From: Streptomyces rimosus
GTDB lineage: Bacteria; Actinomycetota; Actinomycetes; Streptomycetales; Streptomycetaceae
Assembly: GCF_008704655.1 (NCBI RefSeq)
Contig: NZ_CP023688.1
Location: 4,464,001-4,528,000 of the forward strand
Reading direction: 5' to 3'
DNA length: 64,000 nt
Below, in pieces: positions 15,371 through 22,296 of this stretch (positions within the stretch are counted from its first letter, which is position 1; every line of letters starts with the position of its first letter). The translations under genes were made by a program, and so were the position numbers. A model generated the notes under the pieces. It did not search any database, had not been told where the DNA came from, and worked only from the letters and a program-made list of their open reading frames with translations.

Positions 15371-15483
15371 GCTTGTTGTCGCTACAAGCGACAACAAGCA
15401 CACACCCCCTTCCACACTCCCTTAGGGCCTGTGACCCCCTCTTTCCTTGTTGTCGCTACAAGCGACAACAAGCGACAACAAGC
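15371..15483. repeat. Palindromes and direct repeats downstream of the translocase gene (candidate clt)
   Basis: Copy A has arms GCTTGTTGTCGCT (15371-15383) and AGCGACAACAAGC (15387-15399) around ACA. Copy B has arms 15446-15457 and 15461-15472 around ACA, followed by one further AGCGACAACAAGC (15471-15483). The unit is AT-richer than its surroundings and starts 14 bp after the translocase stop. Characterised clt loci of Streptomyces plasmids lie in or next to the tra gene and hold repeats, so this is a candidate TraB-binding site. An operator for the downstream genes is the alternative. Confidence 0.7.
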
Positions 15484-15567
15484 ACGCACCGTAACCACCG
15501 CGCGCTCCCCGCCGGAGCCGTCCGGCCGGGCGCGCGGCCCCCATCCGCCGATCGGAACAGGAGCCTC

Positions 15568-15762
15568 ATGGCCCTCAGCATCTCCGCCGCCGTGCTCTTC
15601 GCCATCCTCACCCTCGTGCTGCTGCGCGCCCGCTACGTCGGCCCCGGCCCCGCGATCGTGGTGTTCCTGTGCGGCTTCTTCGCCGCCGGCACCGGCGCCT
15701 ACCGGCCCATCCACAACCTGTGCGAAACCCTCGCCGGCGCGCTCACCAGCCTGGCCGGCTGA
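15568..15762 (+). CDS. Small membrane protein, 64 aa
   Basis: ATG 15568 follows ACAGGAG. Two hydrophobic helices fill the product (SAAVLFAILTLVLLRA and GPAIVVFLCGFFAAGTGAY). Small two-helix membrane proteins in this position resemble the spread proteins (SpdB-like) of Streptomyces plasmids in layout only. It is the first gene after the repeat cluster, so its expression may be governed by whatever binds there. Confidence 0.65.
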   Translation: MALSISAAVLFAILTLVLLRARYVGPGPAIVVFLCGFFAAGTGAYRPIHNLCETLAGALTSLAG

Positions 15763-15795
15763 CCGGCGCCCGCACCTCCCGCGAAGGAGGACTCC

Positions 15796-16263
15796 GTGCC
15801 CGACCCCTACCGGATCACCACCGCCCCCGCGCCGTACGAGGCCACCGGGCACCTGGCCTACCCGCCGCTGCCCGTGAGCGAGATCCCGCCCGGCGTGGAG
15901 GTGGTCACCCTGCCCGGAGGCGCCCGCACCCTGGCCTACACCCAGCCCACCGCCCCGCCACCCGTCGTACCGGTCGGGGGCGGTGGGCAGCCGATTCCGG
16001 TGTGGGCCAAGACCGTTGCGCTGCTCGCGCCGACCATCGGATTCGGCGTCGCCGCCGCCGGCGTCGGCATCTCCTACGCCGCACCGGGAGTCATCGCCGT
16101 GAGCCACGCCCTATGGGCCGCCGTCGCCTTCATCGCCGCCGGCGGCATCGCCGCCTGCTCCGTCGTACGCGCCCTCCGCCGTCGCGTACCCGCACACATC
16201 ACCCAGAACATCACCGCCAACGGCCTCTTTGGCCGCGCCAACGGCACCATCAACAACCCCTGA
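15796..16263 (+). CDS. Membrane protein, SpdB-like in layout
   Basis: GTG 15796 follows a strong GAAGGAGG. The product has 155 aa: a Pro-rich soluble N-terminal 70 residues, two membrane helices (KTVALLAPTIGFGVAAAGV, ALWAAVAFIAAGGIAACSV) and a short polar tail containing NITANGLFGRANGTINN. The tail pattern of Asn-rich repeats recalls phage and AICE membrane proteins. It ends 8 bp before the MazG-like start with GAGGAG in between, so the two are likely co-expressed. Confidence 0.65.
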   Translation: MPDPYRITTAPAPYEATGHLAYPPLPVSEIPPGVEVVTLPGGARTLAYTQPTAPPPVVPVGGGGQPIPVWAKTVALLAPTIGFGVAAAGVGISYAAPGVIAVSHALWAAVAFIAAGGIAACSVVRALRRRVPAHITQNITANGLFGRANGTINNP

Positions 16264-16271
16264 GGAGAAAC

Positions 16272-16769
16272 GTGTTCGAGATCCGCATCACCTGCGACAA
16301 CACCGAAACCGAACAGATCGTCAACGCCCTGCCCGCCGCCTTCGTCATCGAGTCGATCCGGAAGGCTCCCGCGCGCGACCAGGCCAAGACCCGCCTCTAC
16401 CTCGCCGCCGACCACCAGCCCGACCACGCCGACACGGCGCAGCCGTGGGCACACGCCAAGACGGTCAAGGCCTGGCTGGACGACCGCAACGGCCGCAGCC
16501 CGGAGGAAACCGCCCTGCGCCTGCTCAAGATCACCGAAGAGGCCGGGGAAGCCGCGCAGGCGTACATCGGCGTGCGCGGCCAAAACCCCCGCAAGGGCAT
16601 CACCCACAACGCCGACGATGTGGCCGCCGAGCTGTGTGACGTGATCCTGAGCGCGATGGTCGCTCTGCACGACTTCACCGGCTACCCCGCCCGGCTGCTC
16701 GCCGATGTCGCCGCCCATCGCGGCCAGCGGCTGACCGCCCTCACCACCGCCGCCTCTGAGCGCGCCTGA
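16272..16769 (+). CDS. MazG-like NTP pyrophosphohydrolase with N-terminal VFEIR module
   Basis: GTG 16272 follows TGAGGAGAAA. The product has 165 aa. Residues 1-50 (VFEIRITCDN, RLYLAAD) form a small module also present at the N-terminus of the 17890-18306 protein. Residues 55-160 are MazG-like, with the metal-binding EEAGEAAQ and ELCDVILSAM motifs (ExxE and ExxD). It probably hydrolyses nucleoside triphosphates. In pSAM2 the Nudix protein Pif provides transfer immunity; a related house-cleaning or immunity role is possible here but is inference. Confidence 0.78.
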   Translation: MFEIRITCDNTETEQIVNALPAAFVIESIRKAPARDQAKTRLYLAADHQPDHADTAQPWAHAKTVKAWLDDRNGRSPEETALRLLKITEEAGEAAQAYIGVRGQNPRKGITHNADDVAAELCDVILSAMVALHDFTGYPARLLADVAAHRGQRLTALTTAASERA

Positions 16770-16788
16770 GCAGCGAAGGAGCAAACTC

Positions 16789-17235
16789 ATGTCGTTCGGA
16801 GAAACCCCGGTCACCATCATCGGCAACCTGACCGCCGACCCGGAACTGAAGTACACGACCGGCGGCCAGGCCCTGGCCAGGTTCACCGTCGCCTCCACTC
16901 CGCGCACCTTCGACCGCGAAGCCAACCAGTGGAAGGACGGCACCTCTACGTTCTTCCGCTGCGCCACCTGGCGCGCTCTGGCCGAACACGTCGCGGAATC
17001 CCTCACCAAGGGTTCCCGCGTGGTGCTCTCCGGCCGCATCCGCCAGCACAACTGGCAGACCGAGCAGGGTGAGAACCGCTCCATGCTCGCCGTCGAAGTT
17101 GATGAAATCGGCGCGTCCCTGCGCTTCACCACCGTCACTATCGAAGGCAAGCGCACCAACGGCACCGCCCCGGCCGACGACCCGTGGAACACCGCGGGCA
17201 ACCCCGCGAAAACGGATGAAGAGCCGCCGTTCTAA
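16789..17235 (+). CDS. ssb: Single-stranded DNA-binding protein
   Basis: ATG 16789 follows GAAGGAGC. The product has 148 aa with a full OB fold (VTIIGNLTADPELKYT, FTVASTPR, FFRCATWRALAEHVAESL, GSRVVLSGRI) and the acidic tip DEEPPF that recruits replication and repair partners. It protects single strands during element replication by the Prim-Pol/DUF3631 system. It is shorter than chromosomal Streptomyces SsbA because the Gly-rich linker is missing. Confidence 0.92.
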   Translation: MSFGETPVTIIGNLTADPELKYTTGGQALARFTVASTPRTFDREANQWKDGTSTFFRCATWRALAEHVAESLTKGSRVVLSGRIRQHNWQTEQGENRSMLAVEVDEIGASLRFTTVTIEGKRTNGTAPADDPWNTAGNPAKTDEEPPF

Positions 17236-17241
17236 GGACGC

Positions 17242-17286
17242 CCGGGGCGACCGCCGCATCTCTCCAAAGACCTGCGGTCGCCCCGG
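17242..17286 (+). terminator. Hairpin after ssb
   Basis: Two 13-nt arms (17242-17254 and 17274-17286, CCGGGGCGACCGC) pair perfectly with a 19-nt loop. A similar long-loop hairpin precedes the gene at 19532. It begins 6 bp after the ssb stop, so it is a terminator or attenuator before the next unit. Confidence 0.65.
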
Positions 17287-17324
17287 CCTCACCAGGCCCT
17301 CTGAAGAGAACCGGAGACTTCAGC

Positions 17325-17405
17325 ATGGCCCAACCTGCCCCTATCCCGCGAGCCGCCACCTGGGCCCGCAGCGACCAGCTCACCCGCCGCCGGGCCTCGT
17401 CATGA
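17325..17405 (+). CDS. 26-aa leader peptide coupled to the next gene
   Basis: The ORF starts at ATG 17325 after GGAGA and its TGA overlaps the next ATG (17402-17405). Its first residues (MAQPAPIPRA) and the surrounding DNA match the start of the gene at 19532 (MTQPAPAPRA), so the initiation region seems duplicated. It may be a degraded copy of that gene's 5' end that now serves for translational coupling. Confidence 0.4.
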   Translation: MAQPAPIPRAATWARSDQLTRRRASS

Positions 17406-17803
17406 ACCGGATCCTGCGCGGCCCGGATGGCCGCCATTGGGAAGAGGCCTTCGACCGCATCGTCTTCGATGAAGAAGCCAGGCAGTGGGTGTACGGGCTG
17501 ACGGCGGCGGTGCAGGACCCGGACACCGGGCGGTGGGCGGCCGACAGCCACGGTCAGCGCATCACGGTGACAGGGGTCCCGGACCGGGCCGGATACACCG
17601 AGGTCTCCGCCGACCCGCTCCACGAACCGTGCATCGCTCACCTGTACCGGCTTGTGGCCGAGGTGACGGCCGACTTCGAGCAGCAGACCGGCGCCCCGCA
17701 TCCGCGCGCCGCTGCCCTGGCCCACGCCCTGGAAGACCTGGCCATGCGTACGGAGCAACTGCGGCGCCGCCCCCGAAACCCGCCCCCGCGTCGCGGTCGC
17801 TGA
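17402..17803 (+). CDS. Hypothetical AICE protein, 133 aa
   Basis: ATG 17402 overlaps the 26-aa ORF stop. The N-terminal half (ILRGPDGRHWEEAFDRIVF, GLTAAVQDPDTGRW) looks like a small beta domain. The second half is helical (IAHLYRLVAEVTADFEQQ, AAALAHALEDLAMRTEQL) with a basic Pro/Arg tail. No known motif is recognised. It lies between ssb and the second VFEIR protein in the element's mid-block. Confidence 0.6.
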   Translation: MNRILRGPDGRHWEEAFDRIVFDEEARQWVYGLTAAVQDPDTGRWAADSHGQRITVTGVPDRAGYTEVSADPLHEPCIAHLYRLVAEVTADFEQQTGAPHPRAAALAHALEDLAMRTEQLRRRPRNPPPRRGR

Positions 17804-17889
17804 CGCCTCCTGGCGCCGTGGCAACTCCGGCTGAACACTCACGCTCCAACAGTTGCGCCCGCAGCAGCATCAACGAGCAGAGGAGAACC

Positions 17890-18306
17890 GTGTTCGAAAT
17901 CCGCGTCATCTGCGAACCCACCGACGTTGCGAAGGTCAGCTCTGACCTGACTCTGGCCTTCGGTCTGACCAAGGAAATCCGCGACTACGCGGCCCGGGAC
18001 GGCCGGCGGCGCCGGCTCTACACCGAAGCCACCCACCGGACCGCACCGCCGGTGCTGTGCTCCGTTTGCTCCGAGGGCGTGCGATGGGTCGGCGGTAGGG
18101 ACGGCTGGTGGGTGCACGCCCGCATGGATACCCCCGACCACGAGGCCACACCGGTCTACTGGCAAGACGGTGACCGTCTCATGGAGGCAATCGCCGCAGC
18201 CGTCCGCGCGTACTGCCGCACCGACGCCAACGGCCTCATCCGCGCCACCGCGCAGGACATCGCCGCCGTCGCCGCGTCGGTTGCCCGCCTGCTGCCCGGC
18301 TCCTAG
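17890..18306 (+). CDS. VFEIR-module protein with Cys pair, 138 aa
   Basis: GTG 17890 follows AGAGGAGAACC. The first 50 residues (VFEIRVICEPTDVAKV, RRLYTEAT) are homologous by eye to the N-terminus of the MazG-like protein, the two probably arising by duplication. Then come CSVCSEGVRWVGG and WWVHAR, a possible zinc site, and a C-terminal helical part (IAAAVRAYCRTDANGLIRA, AAVAASVARLL). The function is unknown. It ends the plus-strand block and converges on the restriction gene across a shared terminator. Confidence 0.65.
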   Translation: MFEIRVICEPTDVAKVSSDLTLAFGLTKEIRDYAARDGRRRRLYTEATHRTAPPVLCSVCSEGVRWVGGRDGWWVHARMDTPDHEATPVYWQDGDRLMEAIAAAVRAYCRTDANGLIRATAQDIAAVAASVARLLPGS

Positions 18307-18315
18307 CCCGCCCCC

Positions 18316-18350
18316 GAGAGTGCCCCCGTCACAACGACGGGGGCACTCTC
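18316..18350. terminator. Bidirectional terminator between convergent genes
   Basis: Arms 18316-18330 and 18336-18350 (GAGAGTGCCCCCGTC) pair perfectly over ACAAC. It fills the 48 bp between the stops of the VFEIR protein and the minus-strand restriction gene. Confidence 0.85.
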
Positions 18351-18354
18351 CCGC

Positions 18355-19383
18355 CTACACCGACGCGGCGGGGAGCGGGAAGCCGTCGAAGCCGGCCTTC
18401 GTCTGCACCACCAGGTGGATGCCTTCCGTCGTCAGCAGGTCCCGCACATCATCACTGGGGTGGGACGGCAGCAGGACGACCAGTCGCAGGCCGGGCGGGG
18501 CGCCGATGTGGCGCCGGTAGTCGAGCAACTGGCCAATGGCCATGCGCACGTCTTCCCGGCGGCTCTTGCCCTTGGCCTCGTACAGCGCGTTGTCGGTCGC
18601 GTCGTACAGGTCCGGTACGAGCGTGCCACGTTCGCCCTTGACCGTGATCTGGAAGCTCTTGACCGTGTGCCCCAATGACTTCAGGTGGGCCTCAAAGGCG
18701 GTCACGAGCTGCCCCTCGCGCCGGATGACCTCCCGCTTCCCGCCGGTCACGTTCGCCGTGGTCTGCGCGGTCGCGTGCTGCTCGGTCTGCTTGTCCTTCG
18801 CCTGCGTCTGCTGCGGCACCTTCACCGGCTTCGCCGGCGGCTGTGATGCCTTGGGCGGCTCCGGCAGCTCAATGAGCGTGTCCTGCGTGGCCGGCTCGAT
18901 CGGGTTCGCCTCGTCCAGCGTCGCGCCCGGCACCGGCCGCAGACGGAAAACCAGGACGCGCCGCAGCACGCCATCGGCCCCCGGGGCCCACCGCTGCTCG
19001 TACGGTTGAACGGCATCCAACACCATCTGGCCCACGTAGCGCTGCCGCATCGCTCCGCTGCCGCGCACCTTGCCGTGGGCAACGAACAGGTGCAGCTCCC
19101 GGCCCTTTTCGGCGTGCGTGAGCAGGGAACTGTTGCGGCCGGACGGCTTCTGGTCGCCCTTGGCACCGGCTCCGGTGTACAGGTACAGCGGCCCGAACTC
19201 GTCATCCTCGGCGCGGCCGTCGAAGGTGTAGCCGTACTCCGCGCCCGCGGACGGGTCGGAGTACACGAACACCATGCCGGCCCCATCCGCCGGCTCAATT
19301 CCCTGAAACGTCCCGCAACCGTAGACCGCTGCGATCGCCTCGCGCGTCGTCACCAGGCCCGGCACCAGTTCAAGCGTCGTCAT
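18355..19383 (-). CDS. Probable type IV restriction enzyme: ScoMcrA-SRA-like domain plus PD-(D/E)XK nuclease
   Basis: The product has 342 aa. Residues 15-165 (GCGTFQGIEP, VFVYSDPSAGAEYGYTFDG, YTGAGAKGDQ, HLFVAHGK, RYVGQMVLD) match, by memory, the SRA-like base-reading domain of ScoMcrA-type enzymes. Residues 165-225 are a Pro/Gln/Thr linker. Residues 225-340 have a PD-(D/E)XK core, VPDLYD then YEAKGK. Such enzymes cut DNA carrying modified bases, so this would be a defence gene. It is the only gene in this part on the minus strand, with its own leaderless promoter, as expected of cargo. The modification recognised cannot be read from sequence. Confidence 0.7.
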   Translation of the reverse strand: MTTLELVPGLVTTREAIAAVYGCGTFQGIEPADGAGMVFVYSDPSAGAEYGYTFDGRAEDDEFGPLYLYTGAGAKGDQKPSGRNSSLLTHAEKGRELHLFVAHGKVRGSGAMRQRYVGQMVLDAVQPYEQRWAPGADGVLRRVLVFRLRPVPGATLDEANPIEPATQDTLIELPEPPKASQPPAKPVKVPQQTQAKDKQTEQHATAQTTANVTGGKREVIRREGQLVTAFEAHLKSLGHTVKSFQITVKGERGTLVPDLYDATDNALYEAKGKSRREDVRMAIGQLLDYRRHIGAPPGLRLVVLLPSHPSDDVRDLLTTEGIHLVVQTKAGFDGFPLPAASV

Positions 19384-19389
19384 ACGGCG

Positions 19390-19395
19390 AATCTA
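19390..19395 (-). promoter_or_regulatory. -10 box of a leaderless transcript for the restriction gene
   Basis: On the minus strand TAGATT is followed by six bases and then ATG 19383. This TANNNT-N6-start spacing places the transcription start at the start codon, and no ribosome site is present. No clear -35 box is seen. Confidence 0.5.
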
Positions 19396-19440
19396 ACCGC
19401 CCCCACTGACAACCCCTCGCGCCCAATTACCGGCGCAGCA

Positions 19441-19481
19441 AGGGCGGCCCCCTCTCACGCCAATGAAACCGGGGCCGCCCT
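19441..19481 (+). terminator. Long-loop hairpin before the 98-aa gene
   Basis: Arms 19441-19451 and 19471-19481 (AGGGCGGCCCC) pair perfectly with a 19-nt loop, 50 bp before ATG 19532. It resembles the hairpin after ssb in loop size and in the sequence that follows. It is probably an attenuator or insulator at the start of the replication block. Confidence 0.55.
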
Positions 19482-19531
19482 CTTTCCCAGCACAACTCAA
19501 CAGAGCGCCAAGTGCACTGGAGGACTCCAGC

Positions 19532-19828
19532 ATGACCCAACCTGCCCCCGCTCCGCGAGCGTCCAACGAGCCGACGTTGAAACCGGCCGCACTCCGCTTG
19601 CTGCGCGAAATCGCCCGAGCCGACACCGGCCAGGGCGTGGTGTTCATGTCCGCACCATGCGGCCGATGGCGCCTGGACGGCACCGCCTACGTGGTGGCCG
19701 ACCGCACCTTTCACCCCCTGGATGCCGCCGGCTATGTGGACGTAGGCAACGGACGCACCGACCCCGTGCGCATCACCCACGCCGGCCGCGCCCACCTCGG
19801 TGCCCTGGATGCGAGGGCCGCGGCATGA
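19532..19828 (+). CDS. Small winged-helix-like protein, 98 aa
   Basis: ATG 19532 follows CTGGAGGA. Residues 15-95 read like a winged helix (LKPAALRLLREIARAD, then FHPLDAAGYVDVG, RITHAGRAHL), the pattern of MarR-like C-terminal wings. Its stop overlaps the Prim-Pol start (ATGA), so it is translated with the replication genes and may regulate them or help origin recognition. The start region is duplicated at 17325. Confidence 0.68.
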   Translation: MTQPAPAPRASNEPTLKPAALRLLREIARADTGQGVVFMSAPCGRWRLDGTAYVVADRTFHPLDAAGYVDVGNGRTDPVRITHAGRAHLGALDARAAA

Positions 19829-20739
19829 GCGCGCCCCTGACCATGGATCTTCCGCAAGTGCCCCTGCTGGCCGCGGCACTGGCCGCCGCCGATCGCGGCT
19901 GGCACGTCCACCCACTACGGCCCGGCGCGAAGACGCCGGCGCTGCACGGGGAAGAACGCTGCCCCCGTACCGGCGAATGCGCCGGCGGACACCGCAAGTG
20001 GGAGCAGCGCGCCACCACCGATCCGACCCGCATCGAACGCTGCTGGACTCACGCCCCGTACAACGTCGGCATCGCCACCGGCCCGGCCGGGCTGCTCGTG
20101 GTGGACCTGGACATGCCGAAGGACAAGGACGAGAAGGGCGCGCCTGACGGCGCGAACTGCTTCTTGGCGCTCTGCGAGCGCGCCGGTCAGCCCTGGCCGA
20201 CCACCTACACGGTGCGGAGCGCCCGCGGCGGACAGCACCTGTACTTCGCCGCGCCGGACGGCGTACGGCTGCACAACACCGCCGGCAAGCTGGGCGCGCT
20301 CATCGACACCCGGGCCTGGGGTGGCTACGTGGTCGCCGCCGGCAGCACCACCGCGACCGGGGACTACCACGTCGTGGCCGATGCGCCGGTGGCAGACCTG
20401 CCCGCGTGGCTGCTCGCTGCTCTCACGCCCCCGCCCCGCGCCCGCGGCCCCGTCACCTTGCCTTCCCCAGGCCGGGCGGGTGCGTACGCGCAGGCGGCGC
20501 TGCGCAACGAGACGGACAGCGTTCGTCATGCCCCTGAAGGCACCCGCAACCGGACCCTGGTCCGCGCCGCGCGGGCCCTGGGGCGGCTGGTGGCCTCTGG
20601 CGACCTTCCCCACGCCGTGGTGGAAGAGGCTCTTAATGGGGCGGGGGAGGCGGCCGGTCTGACCGAGCGCGAGTGCCGGCCCGCCGTCACCAGCGCGCTG
20701 AACTGGTCCATCAGCCACAACGGCGGGACGGCCGCATGA
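19825..20739 (+). CDS. Bifunctional DNA primase/polymerase (Prim-Pol)
   Basis: The product has 304 aa. The Prim-Pol domain (about 10-200) has the typical order: GWHVHPLRPGAKTPA, the Cys/His insert CPRTGECAGGHRKWEQ, NVGIATGPAGLLVVDLDM with the metal-binding DLD, then SARGGQHLYFAAP and DTRAWGGYVVAAGS. It should prime and extend DNA during autonomous replication of the excised element. Prim-Pol-type replication is one of the known AICE replication types, distinct from the RepSA type of pSAM2. It is coupled by overlaps to both neighbours. Confidence 0.9.
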   Translation: MSAPLTMDLPQVPLLAAALAAADRGWHVHPLRPGAKTPALHGEERCPRTGECAGGHRKWEQRATTDPTRIERCWTHAPYNVGIATGPAGLLVVDLDMPKDKDEKGAPDGANCFLALCERAGQPWPTTYTVRSARGGQHLYFAAPDGVRLHNTAGKLGALIDTRAWGGYVVAAGSTTATGDYHVVADAPVADLPAWLLAALTPPPRARGPVTLPSPGRAGAYAQAALRNETDSVRHAPEGTRNRTLVRAARALGRLVASGDLPHAVVEEALNGAGEAAGLTERECRPAVTSALNWSISHNGGTAA

Positions 20740-20915
20740 CCGCCCGCCCCCAGCCCCTTAAGAGCCTCCCTCCGTACCCCGTCCGCCCGTACGCCGCTGG
20801 CCGCTTCGCGGCTTCGGCGGGAGCCCGCGGCCCGAAGGGCGGCGGCCGTCAGGCCGTCCATGCAGCTCTTCACCCCGCTCTGCGGCCGGACGCCAAGAAC
20901 AGGACTGCCTCATGA
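20736..20915 (+). CDS. 59-aa basic protein linking the replication genes
   Basis: ATG 20736 overlaps the Prim-Pol stop and its TGA overlaps the DUF3631 start (ATGA at both ends). The product is Pro/Gly/Arg-rich with no motif (PYAAGRFAASAGARGPKGGG). Double coupling argues for translation, but composition is like non-coding frame. It may serve mainly to carry ribosomes across to the DUF3631 gene. Confidence 0.45.
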   Translation: MTARPQPLKSLPPYPVRPYAAGRFAASAGARGPKGGGRQAVHAALHPALRPDAKNRTAS

Positions 20916-22159
20916 ACGATCCCGCACAGCACGCACCGAGCCCGATCGACGGTGCGGCACTCCTGGATGAAGTCGAGCGCTTCCACCGCCGCTTCAACAT
21001 CTTCCCCAGGGAAGCCGCCTACGTGGCCGTGACTCTGTGGGACGCGCACGCCCACCTGGTGGACTGCGGCGACAACACCGCCCGCCTGGCGTTCCTCTCC
21101 CCCGAGCCCGGCAGCGGCAAAAGCCGGGCTCTGGAGATCGTGGAAGCCCTGGTGCCGCGCCCGCTGGCGACCGTCAACGCCTCCGCCAACGCCCTCTTTC
21201 GCGTGGTGACAGGCGAAGAGGGCCGCCCCACCATCCTCTTCGACGAGATCGACACCATCTTCAGCCCCAAGGCCGGCGGCAACGAAGACCTTCGCGGCTT
21301 TCTGAACTCCGGCTACCGGCGCGGCGCGAGTTCCCTGCGGTGCGTCGGGGAAGGCGCCAACCAAAGCGCCGTACCCTTCCCATCGTTCTGCGCCGTCGCC
21401 ATGGCCGGGCTCGGCTCCCTGCCCGACACGATCCTGACCCGCTCCGTCATCATCCGGATGCGCAAGCGGGCTCCCAACGAGCACATCGAGCCCTACCGCC
21501 AGCGGACCAACGGCAAGGAAGGGCACGCCCTGCGCGACCGGCTCGCCGCATGGGCCGACCAGGTGCGCGCACAGGTGACCGATGCCTGGCCGGAACTTCC
21601 CGAGGGCATCTCCGACCGGCCGGCGGACGTGTGGGAGCCGCTGCTGGCCGTGGCCGAAGCCGCCGGCGGCACCTGGCCGGAGCGGGCCCGCGCGGCCTGC
21701 GTGGAACTGGTCGCCGCGGCCAAGGACGGCGAACCGGCGTCCCTGGGCGTCCAGCTCCTGACCGACCTGCGGGACAGGGTGTTCTGCGGCGCCGACCGGA
21801 TGCCCACCGCCGAAATTCTTCGCAAACTCCACAATCTGGAAGATTCGCCGTGGGGGGACATGGACGGCCGGCATCTGACCCCCCGCAGCCTGGCCAAGAT
21901 GCTCAAGGAGTACGTGACCGGCGCCAACGAGCCGATCCGGACCCGGCCCATCCGCACCACCTCCGGGACCCCCCGGGGCTACTACGCGGAAGATCTCGCC
22001 GACGCCTGGATGCGGTACTGCCCCCCGTCCTCCCCCAGGTCCGCTACGTACGCTACATCCGCTACACCGCAGGTCAACAGCATGATCGATGTAGCGGATA
22101 CGGAGCATGTAGCGGATACGAGCGCCACACCCCCGCCGGTCCTTTCCCGCACCGCGTAG
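20912..22159 (+). CDS. DUF3631 AAA-type ATPase (replication helicase-like)
   Basis: The product has 415 aa. Walker A is LSPEPGSGKSRALEI (about 65-80) and Walker B is TILFDEIDTIF (about 108-118), followed by sensor-like NEDLRGFLNSGYRRGA and the ILTRSVIIRMRKR arginine-rich motif. The C-terminal part (TAEILRKLHNLEDSPWGDM, GRHLTPRSLAKML, RGYYAEDLADAW) is the DUF3631 region. Together with Prim-Pol it forms the replication module. The last 40 residues (SATYATSATP, VADTEHVADTSA) are repetitive because the iteron array runs into the gene end. Confidence 0.88.
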   Translation: MNDPAQHAPSPIDGAALLDEVERFHRRFNIFPREAAYVAVTLWDAHAHLVDCGDNTARLAFLSPEPGSGKSRALEIVEALVPRPLATVNASANALFRVVTGEEGRPTILFDEIDTIFSPKAGGNEDLRGFLNSGYRRGASSLRCVGEGANQSAVPFPSFCAVAMAGLGSLPDTILTRSVIIRMRKRAPNEHIEPYRQRTNGKEGHALRDRLAAWADQVRAQVTDAWPELPEGISDRPADVWEPLLAVAEAAGGTWPERARAACVELVAAAKDGEPASLGVQLLTDLRDRVFCGADRMPTAEILRKLHNLEDSPWGDMDGRHLTPRSLAKMLKEYVTGANEPIRTRPIRTTSGTPRGYYAEDLADAWMRYCPPSSPRSATYATSATPQVNSMIDVADTEHVADTSATPPPVLSRTA

Positions 22160-22246
22160 CGGGACCTATCCGCTACACGCCACCAATCCGCTACAAAAAT
22201 CATGGCTCTGACCTGGGGTGTAGCGGATGTAGCGGACGTAGCGGAC
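22040..22246. repeat. Iteron array, probable replication origin of the element
   Basis: GTAGCGGA occurs forward at 22091, 22109, 22220, 22229 and 22238, and reversed (TCCGCTAC) at 22040, 22058, 22169 and 22187; near-matches are at 22049 and 22156. Spacings are 9 or 18 bp, giving reverse triple, forward pair, reverse pair, forward triple, which is close to mirror symmetry. An AT-richer stretch (CAAAAATCATGG, 22193-22204) lies inside. The position next to the Prim-Pol/DUF3631 genes fits an origin; binding by a replication protein or Xis is inference. Confidence 0.75.
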
Positions 22247-22296
22247 TTGTGAGAAGAGGGGCAGCGGCCCCGCTTGCCGCAAAGGAGTCGCACACC

